Of a stretch of DNA of 6,151 nucleotides, positions 1-4,411 are shown in pieces. The stretch is from NCBI GenBank assembly GCA_021817685.1, contig JAKAGD010000045.1, positions 1-6,151 on the forward strand, read 5' to 3'. The DNA comes from a bacterium (GTDB lineage: Bacteria; Patescibacteriota; Minisyncoccia; Phycocordibacterales; Phycocordibacteraceae). Under the pieces are notes generated by a model. That model did no database searches. It was given only the letters and a program-made list of their open reading frames with translations, and was not told the origin of the DNA. Position 1 is the first letter of the stretch; every line of letters begins with the position of its first letter. The translations under genes and the position numbers were made by a program.

Positions 1-651
1 ATACTCGCCACCACCGAGCTTACGAAGGTGCCGGAGACGGTGCAGTCGCGCTGCCAAGTATTTGAATTCAAGAAGCCGACGCGCGCAGTGCTCGCCAAGA
101 TGGTCGCGGGAGTCGCGAAGAAGGAAGGGTACGCGCTCGCGAGCGACGCCGCCGAGCTCGTTGCGATGCTCGGCGATGGCTCGTACCGCGACGCGCTTTC
201 GGTGTTGCAGAAAGTGATTGCGGGCGCGGAGGGGAAGTCGATTTCGCGCGAGCAGGTGGAAGCGGCCACCGGCGCTCCGCGCCGCGAGCAGGTGAATGCG
301 CTCATAAGCGCGCTCGCCGCAGGCGAGCGCGGCAAGGCGCTGGAAGCCATTGAAAAGGCCGCGAAAGCGGATGTAGATATGAAGCTGTTTCTGGAGCTCG
401 TGCTGGAAGCACTGCGCAGTACGCTCCTCATCCGCTACGCCCCGGAACTCCGCGCCTCACTCGCGGACGAGCTCGGCGCGGACGAATTTTCTTCCCTCGA
501 GTCCTATGTAGGACATGCTATGTCCTACATTAATCACGCTACGCTGCTCGCATTCCTGAATGCCGCCGACCGCATCCGCTACGCGCCGATTCCGGCATTG
601 CCGCTCGAGTTGGCGGTTTTGGAGTTATTTCCTGACGGAGGAGGAAAGTAG
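1..651 (+). CDS. dnaX: DNA polymerase III clamp-loader subunit gamma/tau, C-terminal part (5' truncated by window)
   Basis: This is the 3' part of the ATPase subunit that loads the beta sliding clamp during replication. The reading frame is open from base 1, giving 216 residues here; the AAA+ Walker motifs lie upstream of the window. Visible landmarks are the sensor-1 ATTE at window residues 4-6, the SRC arginine-finger motif at 16-18, and the sensor-2 stretch with GSYRDALS (Arg near residue 63). A helical collar (domain III) follows to about residue 205. The protein stops just after the collar with DGGGK, so there is no tau-type extension for polymerase and helicase binding; it resembles a gamma-only form. 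Family assignment rests on the familiar order ATTE / SRC / RDAL. The stop TAG at 649-651 overlaps a GTG start candidate by one base. Confidence 0.94.
   Translation: MLATTELTKVPETVQSRCQVFEFKKPTRAVLAKMVAGVAKKEGYALASDAAELVAMLGDGSYRDALSVLQKVIAGAEGKSISREQVEAATGAPRREQVNALISALAAGERGKALEAIEKAAKADVDMKLFLELVLEALRSTLLIRYAPELRASLADELGADEFSSLESYVGHAMSYINHATLLAFLNAADRIRYAPIPALPLELAVLELFPDGGGK
506..530. repeat. Perfect 11-bp inverted repeat inside dnaX
   Basis: ATGTAGGACAT (506-516) and ATGTCCTACAT (520-530) are exact reverse complements separated by GCT. The left arm also sits in a second, competing palindrome, GTCCTA-TG-TAGGAC (501-514). The repeat lies in coding sequence for the collar (SYVGHAMSYIN). 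No slippery heptamer precedes it, so a frameshift role as in E. coli dnaX is not supported. Confidence 0.75.
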
Positions 652-803
652 TGGTAGAGTTTGAAACATTGGGAGATCGTCTAATGGTAAGCCCTGCGGG
701 CTTTCTGCCGCGTCGCTCGGCAGAAATGGAAACGAAGACATTTCCATTTCGCCTCGCTCCTTGCAGTAGGACAGCAGCCTTTGAAGCAAAAATGTTAGGA
801 TAG
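651..803 (+). CDS. Possible 50-residue peptide coupled to dnaX (doubtful)
   Basis: A GTG at 651 shares its first base with the dnaX stop codon. It is preceded by GGAGGAGG at 637-644 with a 6-base spacer, an ideal Shine-Dalgarno arrangement and the only strong one in the window. The frame runs 50 codons to TAG at 801-803. The peptide begins VVEFETLGDRLMV and ends AAFEAKMLG; I recognise no family. It is read straight through a broken tRNA copy and three hairpins, so it may be accidental. The SD-like string also encodes the dnaX C-terminus, so it may have no initiation role. It could equally be the decayed start of a former gene downstream of dnaX. Confidence 0.25.
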   Translation: MVEFETLGDRLMVSPAGFLPRRSAEMETKTFPFRLAPCSRTAAFEAKMLG

Positions 804-813
804 TCCTGTGAGT
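670..813 (+). pseudogene. Broken tRNA-Gln copy interrupted by a 76-bp hairpin insert
   Basis: Bases 670-689 match the first 20 bases of the intact tRNA-Gln at 817 with one mismatch; the similarity starts at 667 (CATT before both). Bases 767-787 match tRNA bases 835-855 at 17 of 21 positions and keep the whole anticodon loop CTTTGAA (779-785). Between them sits 690-765, which the intact gene lacks. GTA occurs at both junctions (687-689 and 766-768). After 788 the T arm is barely recognisable and the acceptor 3' strand and CCA are missing, so no functional tRNA is expected. The 5' match is clear; the 3' match is weaker. Confidence 0.6.
690..765. repeat. 76-bp triple-hairpin insert flanked by GTA
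   Basis: Three successive inverted repeats fill this insert. They are AGCCC-TGC-GGGCT (690-702), TTTCTGCCG with CGGCAGAAA (702-710 and 718-726, 7-base loop), and GAAATGGAAA with TTTCCATTTC (723-732 and 741-750, 8-base loop). The second and third stems share bases 723-726, so they compete at the junction. A near-repeat, GCGTCGCTC (710-718) and GCCTCGCTC (751-759), occurs in the second loop and after the third stem. The GTA at each end could be a 3-bp target duplication. It resembles a small non-autonomous (REP/MITE-like) palindromic element, but no family is recognised. The first hairpin followed by TTTCT could also act as a weak dnaX terminator. Confidence 0.6.
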
Positions 814-816
814 CAT

Positions 817-890
817 TGGGAGGTCGTCTAATGGTAGGACGGGAGACTTTGAATCTCTCAATCTAGGTTCGATCCCTAGCCTCCCAGCCA
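817..890 (+). tRNA. tRNA-Gln (anticodon UUG)
   Basis: A complete 74-base cloverleaf. The acceptor TGGGAGG pairs with CCTCCCA over 7 bp, followed by discriminator G and encoded CCA (888-890). The D arm is GTC/GAC around TAATGGTAG. The anticodon stem is GGAGA/TCTCT around loop CTTTGAA with anticodon TTG. The variable loop is CAAT, and the T arm is CTAGG/CCTAG around TTCGATC. It reads CAA codons, and also CAG by wobble. The last seven bases belong to the 20-bp direct repeat that bounds the downstream islet, so this tRNA is the probable integration target and has been left intact. Confidence 0.96.
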
Positions 891-903
891 GCTTGAGATA
901 GGT
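884..903 (+). repeat. Left copy of 20-bp direct repeat (putative att site at tRNA-Gln 3' end)
   Basis: CCAGCCAGCTTGAGATAGGT is identical to 2842-2861; the bases on either side differ. It starts in the tRNA acceptor 3' strand, includes CCA, and runs 13 bases beyond. A direct repeat of a tRNA 3' end around A+T-rich foreign DNA is the usual footprint of tyrosine-recombinase integration. Confidence 0.75.
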
Positions 904-904
904 T

Positions 905-963
905 TAGATTTCGAAGAGCGTCGGAACCGTATCGGAATCGGTTATGAAAGCTCATTTTAGATT
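905..963 (+). promoter_or_regulatory. Paired TAGATT elements upstream of islet gene 1
   Basis: TAGATT occurs at 905-910 and 958-963, 53 bp apart (about five helical turns). The second copy starts exactly 18 bp before the TACAAT -10 box of gene 1, the same distance as in front of gene 2. The role is unknown: operator, activator site or recombinase arm site. Confidence 0.4.
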
Positions 964-975
964 CCACAAAAGAGG

Positions 976-981
976 TACAAT
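976..981 (+). promoter_or_regulatory. -10 box of islet gene 1
   Basis: TACAAT lies 8 bases before the ATG at 990, which predicts a leader of only a couple of bases. No usable Shine-Dalgarno is present: a GAGG at 972-975 is 14 bases away. A second hexamer, TACACT (982-987), overlaps it. Confidence 0.5.
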
Positions 982-989
982 TACACTTA

Positions 990-2000
990 ATGTATGAGCG
1001 CACCAAGCGTTTTGCGAAGAGGTTTCCCAAACACTATAACGTGGTCAAGGAGCTTCCTCCCTCAGGAGGTTCGTTAATCACGAAAGTTGTCGTTAAACCA
1101 GCTCTGGTATTCGAGATGCTCGAGGTGATATTTGGTCCATACGAAGACCTTTTTAAAGATTTCAAGTGGATAGATGACAAGGTAACTTGGCATCGGTTTT
1201 TCGATACTGGGAAAGGCATTCTTACTGTCTACGATTTCAAGGGCGGAACATCTATAGGCAGCACAGGTGAGCAATCTCCAGAGATTAAAAAAGAGGCAGA
1301 AGAGTTTAAAGGTGCTCTTGAGGAAGCTGCAATAATTTATCCAAAGATTCGGGCGCTGGACTTGAAGGACGAGATAAAACAGGATCCTCTCCGGAACTTC
1401 CTCCGCACATTTCTGGCCACATACGGTCTACTTTCTAGAGCAAAAGATGCAGAGAGTTTTTTGGAGGGGTTAGTGCTATACGCCTCGACAATTGATGCAC
1501 ACCTAAGATACGGAATTATTCTATCGAGACAACTTCGGGAGAAGACCGCTGATTACGACAGAAATCTTGTATTCCAACACGGAAAAACATATCTCAGCGA
1601 GAGAAAGATTCATCAACTCGCTCTGGATGAGAAATTTATTTCTAAGAGACAGTTTGCAGAACTATCTATTATTTATGAGTTCCGAAATAAGGCCGTTCAC
1701 CGGTATTTTATATCGGACTTAGAATACAAAGAGTTACCAAGATACTTAGACCGTTTTGAAAAGATTAGGGACTCTGTCGCTGAAAAGATTGTCAAACTGG
1801 AACATAGGCAGGTCAAAAGAAGGATCGGCATGATAAAGCCTGCTGATATTGTAACGGATGCAACTTCAACTAGGAATGCAATGGCGCAAGAGCATTTGAA
1901 AATAGACTCAGATCTTAATGTCGCCGTCGTTCCGAAGCGGAAGCACATGTTTCCTCGAGAGTACGGACCTAGGAAGGACATTAGAGAAGTTGATGAATAA
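990..2000 (+). CDS. Islet gene 1: Rx4H (HEPN-like) protein with unrecognised N-terminal domain
   Basis: The protein has 336 residues and is soluble, with no signal peptide or membrane segment. Residues 1-110 form a mixed alpha/beta region with two likely strands around GILTVYDFKGGTS (76-88), which I do not recognise. Residues about 155-268 are helical and carry EFRNKAVHRY, with R232 and H237 forming the Rx4H motif that is the catalytic signature of HEPN domains. Many of these are metal-independent RNases in toxin-antitoxin, abortive-infection and CRISPR systems. The tail 270-336 is basic and probably disordered. The start at 990 is supported by a -10 box 8 bases upstream. Gene 2 follows after 68 bases on the same strand. 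Codon use differs from the flanks. RNase activity is inferred from the motif alone; a non-catalytic HEPN or chance Rx4H remains possible. Confidence 0.6.
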   Translation: MYERTKRFAKRFPKHYNVVKELPPSGGSLITKVVVKPALVFEMLEVIFGPYEDLFKDFKWIDDKVTWHRFFDTGKGILTVYDFKGGTSIGSTGEQSPEIKKEAEEFKGALEEAAIIYPKIRALDLKDEIKQDPLRNFLRTFLATYGLLSRAKDAESFLEGLVLYASTIDAHLRYGIILSRQLREKTADYDRNLVFQHGKTYLSERKIHQLALDEKFISKRQFAELSIIYEFRNKAVHRYFISDLEYKELPRYLDRFEKIRDSVAEKIVKLEHRQVKRRIGMIKPADIVTDATSTRNAMAQEHLKIDSDLNVAVVPKRKHMFPREYGPRKDIREVDE

Positions 2001-2016
2001 GCTGGCTAGCTCAATG

Positions 2017-2045
2017 TAGATTCGGAGTCTGGGTTTCATAGATTC
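2017..2045 (+). promoter_or_regulatory. Paired TAGATTCG elements upstream of islet gene 2
   Basis: TAGATTCGGAG (from 2017) and TAGATTCGAG (from 2039) are direct repeats 22 bp apart, about two helical turns. The second starts exactly 18 bp before the GATAAT -10 box, the same phase as in front of gene 1. The two promoters share the pattern TAGATTC, then A two bases later, then GAG after five more bases, just before the -10 box. Confidence 0.45.
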
Positions 2046-2056
2046 GAGCTTTGAGA

Positions 2057-2062
2057 GATAAT
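2057..2062 (+). promoter_or_regulatory. -10 box of islet gene 2, deciding its start
   Basis: GATAAT (five of six to TATAAT) ends 6 bases before the ATG at 2069. Initiation at the in-frame TTG at 2051 would place the start codon upstream of the -10 box, so ATG 2069 is preferred. Confidence 0.5.
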
Positions 2063-2068
2063 CGTCTT

Positions 2069-2746
2069 ATGCAGCAAAAAGAATTCAGTGGGAAACTCTC
2101 GCAAAGTTCAGTTGGATTTTGGCGCGACAAGCTCACAGAACAACTCGAAATCATAAAGCATAAAAAGAAAGAGAAGTCTCTTGAGCGCTTGTACGCGTTG
2201 GATATAGCGCTTACGTACTTTTTCCTGCATATGTATGCTGAATCCGCAGTTGATTATTTTATGGAGAACCTATGTCGATATTCCATGCGGGACGATATTG
2301 CAAAGGAGTATGCCGAAAAACATCTATATTTATCGGGAAAAATTCAATTTATTTTCGACCACTTCTGTAGCGACTTGCCATATGGCGAGTACCTTGAGTT
2401 GAAAAATCTAGTCGTTGGCTTGGCAAGTATAAGGAGCCAAGTAGTCCATTTGCATGAAATGTCCTGGGGAATATCCATGTCTCTCGACGGAGGGCTTCAC
2501 AAAGAACATCCGAACAAATTCGCAGGTCTTTTGACGGAAGAGAAGCTTAAACAACAAATACGCCAAGTTAACATTTTCCTAGATGCCTTAAAAGACGCTG
2601 TTCGAAGGGGGTTAAAGGGTGAGATGTATGGCGGCATGATCAGGATTGGTGATAAGCATATTCTGGCGGACAAAAAGGGCGCGGTAGGTCTTGTTAACCA
2701 TATTTCAAAATTATTACCGCCGCCAATAGACGTAGAATCTCTCTAG
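2069..2746 (+). CDS. Islet gene 2: all-helical Rx4H (HEPN-like) protein
   Basis: The protein has 225 residues from ATG 2069; an in-frame TTG at 2051 would add six. It is predominantly helical, with no signal peptide. Residues 40-70 form an aromatic-rich helix (LALDIALTYFFLHMY-like pattern), followed by further helices. LASIRSQVVHLHE then carries R122 and H127 in the Rx4H spacing of HEPN domains. A short basic region and a conserved-looking GGMIRIGDKHIL end follow; the C-terminus is proline rich. No nucleotidyltransferase (MNT) partner is present, so this is not a standard HEPN-MNT pair. The gene has its own promoter with the same upstream element as gene 1. The stop codon sits in a small hairpin (2734-2751). 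The HEPN call rests on the motif and helical setting only. It could be an inactive partner or immunity protein for gene 1. Confidence 0.55.
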   Translation: MQQKEFSGKLSQSSVGFWRDKLTEQLEIIKHKKKEKSLERLYALDIALTYFFLHMYAESAVDYFMENLCRYSMRDDIAKEYAEKHLYLSGKIQFIFDHFCSDLPYGEYLELKNLVVGLASIRSQVVHLHEMSWGISMSLDGGLHKEHPNKFAGLLTEEKLKQQIRQVNIFLDALKDAVRRGLKGEMYGGMIRIGDKHILADKKGAVGLVNHISKLLPPPIDVESL

Positions 2747-2751
2747 ATTCT
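2734..2751 (+). repeat. 7-bp hairpin across the stop codon of islet gene 2
   Basis: AGAATCT (2734-2740) and AGATTCT (2745-2751) are reverse complements around CTCT, and the TAG stop (2744-2746) lies within. The right arm contains the fifth islet TAGATTC copy (2744-2750). No U-tract follows, so it is a poor intrinsic terminator; it may slow ribosomes or protect the 3' end. Confidence 0.45.
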
Positions 2752-2841
2752 CAACATTCCGAGGTGCGTCGTTTTTGGAAATAAAAAGCCCTCGAGAAAC
2801 CCAATGGGTGCTTGGTGGAGAATTATCCGAGACCGAGGAGG

Positions 2842-2861
2842 CCAGCCAGCTTGAGATAGGT
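2842..2861 (+). repeat. Right copy of 20-bp direct repeat (putative att site)
   Basis: This copy is identical to 884-903 and lies 11 bases before the stop of the convergent gene at 2873. The surroundings form an imperfect tandem, with GGAGGCCAGCC...TTG from 2838 and GGAGCCAGCC...TTG from 2864, period about 26. The tandem could be part of a recombinase binding region. Confidence 0.72.
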
Positions 2862-2872
2862 CCGGAGCCAGC

Positions 2873-3661
2873 CTAGTTGGTTACGTTTGAGAAGAGCGAG
2901 AGGGAGACGGTGCAGGGGCACTCCGAGGGCGCATTTGCCGGCTTGTTTTGGTAGTCAATGTGGAAGCCGGTGAGTATGACGCCCGATCCGTTTCGGTACC
3001 CGGTCTGCCCGCCCACGTGCCCGCCTGCGGCGAGGTCGTTTGCAACGTGCCAGCCGCGCTCCTTGAGGAGTTTGGCGTAGTACTGCTCAAACGGCGTAAA
3101 GACCGCGCCCGGATTCATACCGGCGTCTACGGTTTCTGAAATCATACTCGCGCCCGAATACGTCGTGGTGCCGATGGTGAACTCCTCGGCCGTCGTTTTG
3201 TTCCAGTTCACGCCGTCGTAGATGGGATAGAGGTCGATAGCAATTTTCGGATGGGTAATCGTAAATTGCGCGCTCTCGGCCGAAATGGGATTTGTGACGG
3301 GTACCGCCTCGTAGGCGGAGATGCCGAGGACGTAGGTACCGCCGGGGTACTGGGAGGATATCTTCCACGTGGTCGAGCCGGTGTTCGGCAGGTCTGTGAA
3401 CACGATCGGATCAAACTCCTGTCCTTCCGTCTGGAGCGGCGGCGGGGGAATGCGGCGAAGCGTGATGGAAATCTTGTCGCTACCGGGCACACCCTGCGTC
3501 GTCCAAGAAATCGTGCGCGTCTCTCCCGATTGCCACACGTCGCCCGCGGCGGGAGAGGTAATGGTAATTGCGGGCGCGGGTGTGATGGGCCCGCGCAGAA
3601 GCCATATCGTCGCGGCTCCGATTATCGCGATGATGAGTACGACAATGCCAGCTCGCCTCAT
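2873..3661 (-). CDS. Membrane-anchored secreted protein with Kre9/KNH-like beta domain
   Basis: The protein has 262 residues. Residues 1-23 form a signal anchor (MRRAG then a hydrophobic helix), so the rest is extracytoplasmic. Residues 31-137 match the Kre9/KNH-type Ig-like pattern seen in bacterial surface proteins: ITSPAAGDVWQSGETRTISWTT, a proline-rich turn (72-75), then STTWKIS and GTYVLGISA strands. Residues 138-262 are a second domain I do not recognise. It has YYAKLLKERGW (194-204), a glycine-rich AAGGHVGGQTGYRNG (211-225) and a CPC pair (248-250) near the end. The start is supported by TACAAT 6 bases upstream. The gene converges on the islet, whose right repeat ends 11 bases past its stop, so the insertion appears to have spared it. 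Role is probably cell-surface binding or structural; enzymatic activity is not evident. Confidence 0.8.
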   Translation of the reverse strand: MRRAGIVVLIIAIIGAATIWLLRGPITPAPAITITSPAAGDVWQSGETRTISWTTQGVPGSDKISITLRRIPPPPLQTEGQEFDPIVFTDLPNTGSTTWKISSQYPGGTYVLGISAYEAVPVTNPISAESAQFTITHPKIAIDLYPIYDGVNWNKTTAEEFTIGTTTYSGASMISETVDAGMNPGAVFTPFEQYYAKLLKERGWHVANDLAAGGHVGGQTGYRNGSGVILTGFHIDYQNKPANAPSECPCTVSLSLFSNVTN

Positions 3662-3667
3662 ACCGGC

Positions 3668-3673
3668 ATTGTA
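3668..3673 (-). promoter_or_regulatory. -10 box of the Kre9-like gene
   Basis: Read on the minus strand this is TACAAT, 6 bases before the ATG (complement of 3659-3661), with no Shine-Dalgarno between. A leaderless or near-leaderless start is inferred. Confidence 0.5.
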
Positions 3674-3727
3674 CTCGCGATGCAGGCCGCCGTCATCACT
3701 GCAGAAGTTATTGGGTCGCTATATATG

Positions 3728-3750
3728 CCCGCGAGGTGACACCTCGCGGG
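3728..3750. repeat. Perfect 11-bp palindromic hairpin, intergenic
   Basis: CCCGCGAGGTG (3728-3738) and CACCTCGCGGG (3740-3750) are exact reverse complements with one base between; a realistic stem is 9 bp with a TGACA loop. Neither side has a convincing T-run. It sits 55 bp upstream of the minus-strand -10 box at 3668-3673. It could be a protein-binding palindrome, a weak terminator or a REP-like unit. Confidence 0.65.
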
Positions 3751-3786
3751 ATTCGCGTATTGAGATAGTTATCGACACCGGGCATC

Positions 3787-3910
3787 TTGCTCACGGGAAG
3801 CGCGTATTTATACTGAAATGAGTTCAGGGGGCATCCGCGCGCACTGGCAGCGCTCACGTGGGAGCGCTTCAGAACCCCGGCAGGCTTGCCTGCCGGGGAA
3901 TTTATTTTTA
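3787..3910 (+). ncRNA. Candidate small RNA with promoter and intrinsic terminator
   Basis: TTGCTC (3787-3792) and TATACT (3809-3814), 16 bp apart, form a plausible plus-strand promoter predicting a start near 3821. The transcript would contain a 7-bp hairpin (3849-3855 with 3862-3868). It would end in a strong 11-bp G+C stem (3875-3898) followed by AATTTATTTTTA, a U-rich tail. No convincing ORF is present. It would be about 85-90 bases long and converge on the PAP2 gene. The T-rich tail is also the complement of the PAP2 stop region, so the terminator may really serve that gene. No homology to a known RNA family is recognised. Confidence 0.3.
3875..3898. terminator. Strong hairpin downstream of the PAP2 gene
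   Basis: CCCCGGCAGGC (3875-3885) and GCCTGCCGGGG (3888-3898) pair perfectly around TT. It lies 9 bases past the PAP2 stop (minus strand). On the plus strand it is followed by a T-rich run; on the minus strand only by TTCTG. Termination is therefore better supported for plus-strand transcription, but it probably blocks both. Confidence 0.6.
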
Positions 3911-4360
3911 CGGCATCAGGCGGCGGGGGCGGAAGCGCCACACGAGCCAAGCGCTCGAAACGGCGATGATGAATGAACCGACGATGTCGAGCGGGTGGTG
4001 GACAAGCGAGAGCACGCGCCCGACGCCCACGAAAAAGGCGAGGATCCACATCGCGACCGCAAGCGGGGTCGAAAAAGGTGTCACGGCGGCCGCGAGCGTG
4101 CTTGAGAGGAGCATATGGTCGGAAGGGAAGCCGTTATCCGGCGCGTGCGCTACGAGCGGAGGGATATTGAGCACGACGAACGGGCGCGGGTCGTAGTAGA
4201 GCGAGCTCGCGATCTGGGCGAGCGCGAGCGCGAGAACGCCGGTTATGACCGCGTAGATAACGAATTCGCGGCGGCGCTTCGAGAACGCGGCAAACCCGGC
4301 CGCAAGGGCGACCGGGAAGGCGACGAGGTATTTCGCGAGAAAGACGATGAGCGTAGTCAT
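3908..4360 (-). CDS. PAP2-family membrane phosphatase, BcrC-like (probable undecaprenyl-diphosphate phosphatase)
   Basis: The protein has 150 residues and several membrane helices. It probably removes a phosphate from undecaprenyl diphosphate at the outer face of the membrane, recycling the lipid carrier for peptidoglycan and glycan synthesis. The three PAP2 motifs are visible: YYDPRPF (R59, P60), FPSDH (79-82, His82 as proton donor) and GRVLSLVHHPLD (R115, H121 nucleophile, D125). The Lys that usually opens motif 1 is Ser here; B. subtilis BcrC also has an aromatic/EPRPF form, and overall spacing matches it. At 150 residues it is shorter than BcrC (about 190), with a trimmed C-terminus. The start is supported by TACACT 10 bases upstream. 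It is divergent from the deacetylase gene, consistent with an envelope role. Substrate is inferred; another lipid phosphate is possible. Confidence 0.85.
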   Translation of the reverse strand: MTTLIVFLAKYLVAFPVALAAGFAAFSKRRREFVIYAVITGVLALALAQIASSLYYDPRPFVVLNIPPLVAHAPDNGFPSDHMLLSSTLAAAVTPFSTPLAVAMWILAFFVGVGRVLSLVHHPLDIVGSFIIAVSSAWLVWRFRPRRLMP

Positions 4361-4370
4361 TTCGTTATCC

Positions 4371-4401
4371 AGTGTAACAGAATGCCGGTTTCGGGTATAC
4401 T
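4371..4401. promoter_or_regulatory. Back-to-back -10 boxes in a 51-bp divergent promoter
   Basis: On the minus strand TACACT (4371-4376), preceded by TGT as in an extended -10, lies 10 bases before the PAP2 ATG. On the plus strand TATACT (4396-4401) lies 10 bases before the deacetylase ATG. Only 19 bp separate the boxes, so the two -35 regions overlap the opposite -10 and the promoters should interfere or be co-controlled. Confidence 0.55.
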
Positions 4402-4411
4402 CGGGATATCT

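Larger units (their letters stand above)
884..2861. mobile_element. Small A+T-rich genomic islet integrated at tRNA-Gln
   Basis: The islet is bounded by perfect 20-bp direct repeats (884-903 and 2842-2861), a repeat unit of 1,958 bp. It holds two genes on the plus strand and no recognisable integrase, excisionase or transposase, so it is non-autonomous or decayed. Its base composition is visibly lower in G+C than both flanks, and its genes use AGA, AGG, ATA and TTA codons that the flanking genes largely avoid. Deleting one repeat unit would put the tRNA end 24 bases from the stop codon of the convergent gene at 2873, a plausible ancestral arrangement. Transfer is inferred from repeat, target and composition together; integration polarity and age are unknown. 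Confidence 0.7.

Noticed and set aside
481..530. Programmed -1 frameshift in dnaX, as in E. coli
   Set aside because: The stem-loop at 506-530 is present but no X XXY YYZ slippery heptamer in the right frame precedes it, and the gene ends soon after the collar anyway.
625..861. 78-codon minus-strand frame over the tRNA region
   Set aside because: It is antisense to the dnaX end and the intact tRNA-Gln, with repeated LPLDDLPM that simply mirrors the duplicated tRNA 5' arm.
990..2746. HEPN-MNT toxin-antitoxin pair
   Set aside because: No nucleotidyltransferase GSxxRG...DxD motif is visible in either protein.
2747..2841. Intrinsic terminator after islet gene 2
   Set aside because: Only short stems (ACCC-AAT-GGGT; CCTCG with CGAGG) and a TTTTT/AAAAA pairing are present, with no G+C stem followed by a T-run.
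884..2861. An integrase or transposase inside the islet
   Set aside because: Neither cargo protein shows a tyrosine-recombinase R-H-R-Y set, a serine-recombinase N-terminus or a DDE pattern.
4115..4411. N-terminal extension of the deacetylase frame back to 4115 or to ATG 4382
   Set aside because: The extension to 4115 runs antisense through the PAP2 gene with arginine/glutamate-rich nonsense. Both starts lie upstream of the TATACT box, and ATG 4412 begins a clean membrane anchor.
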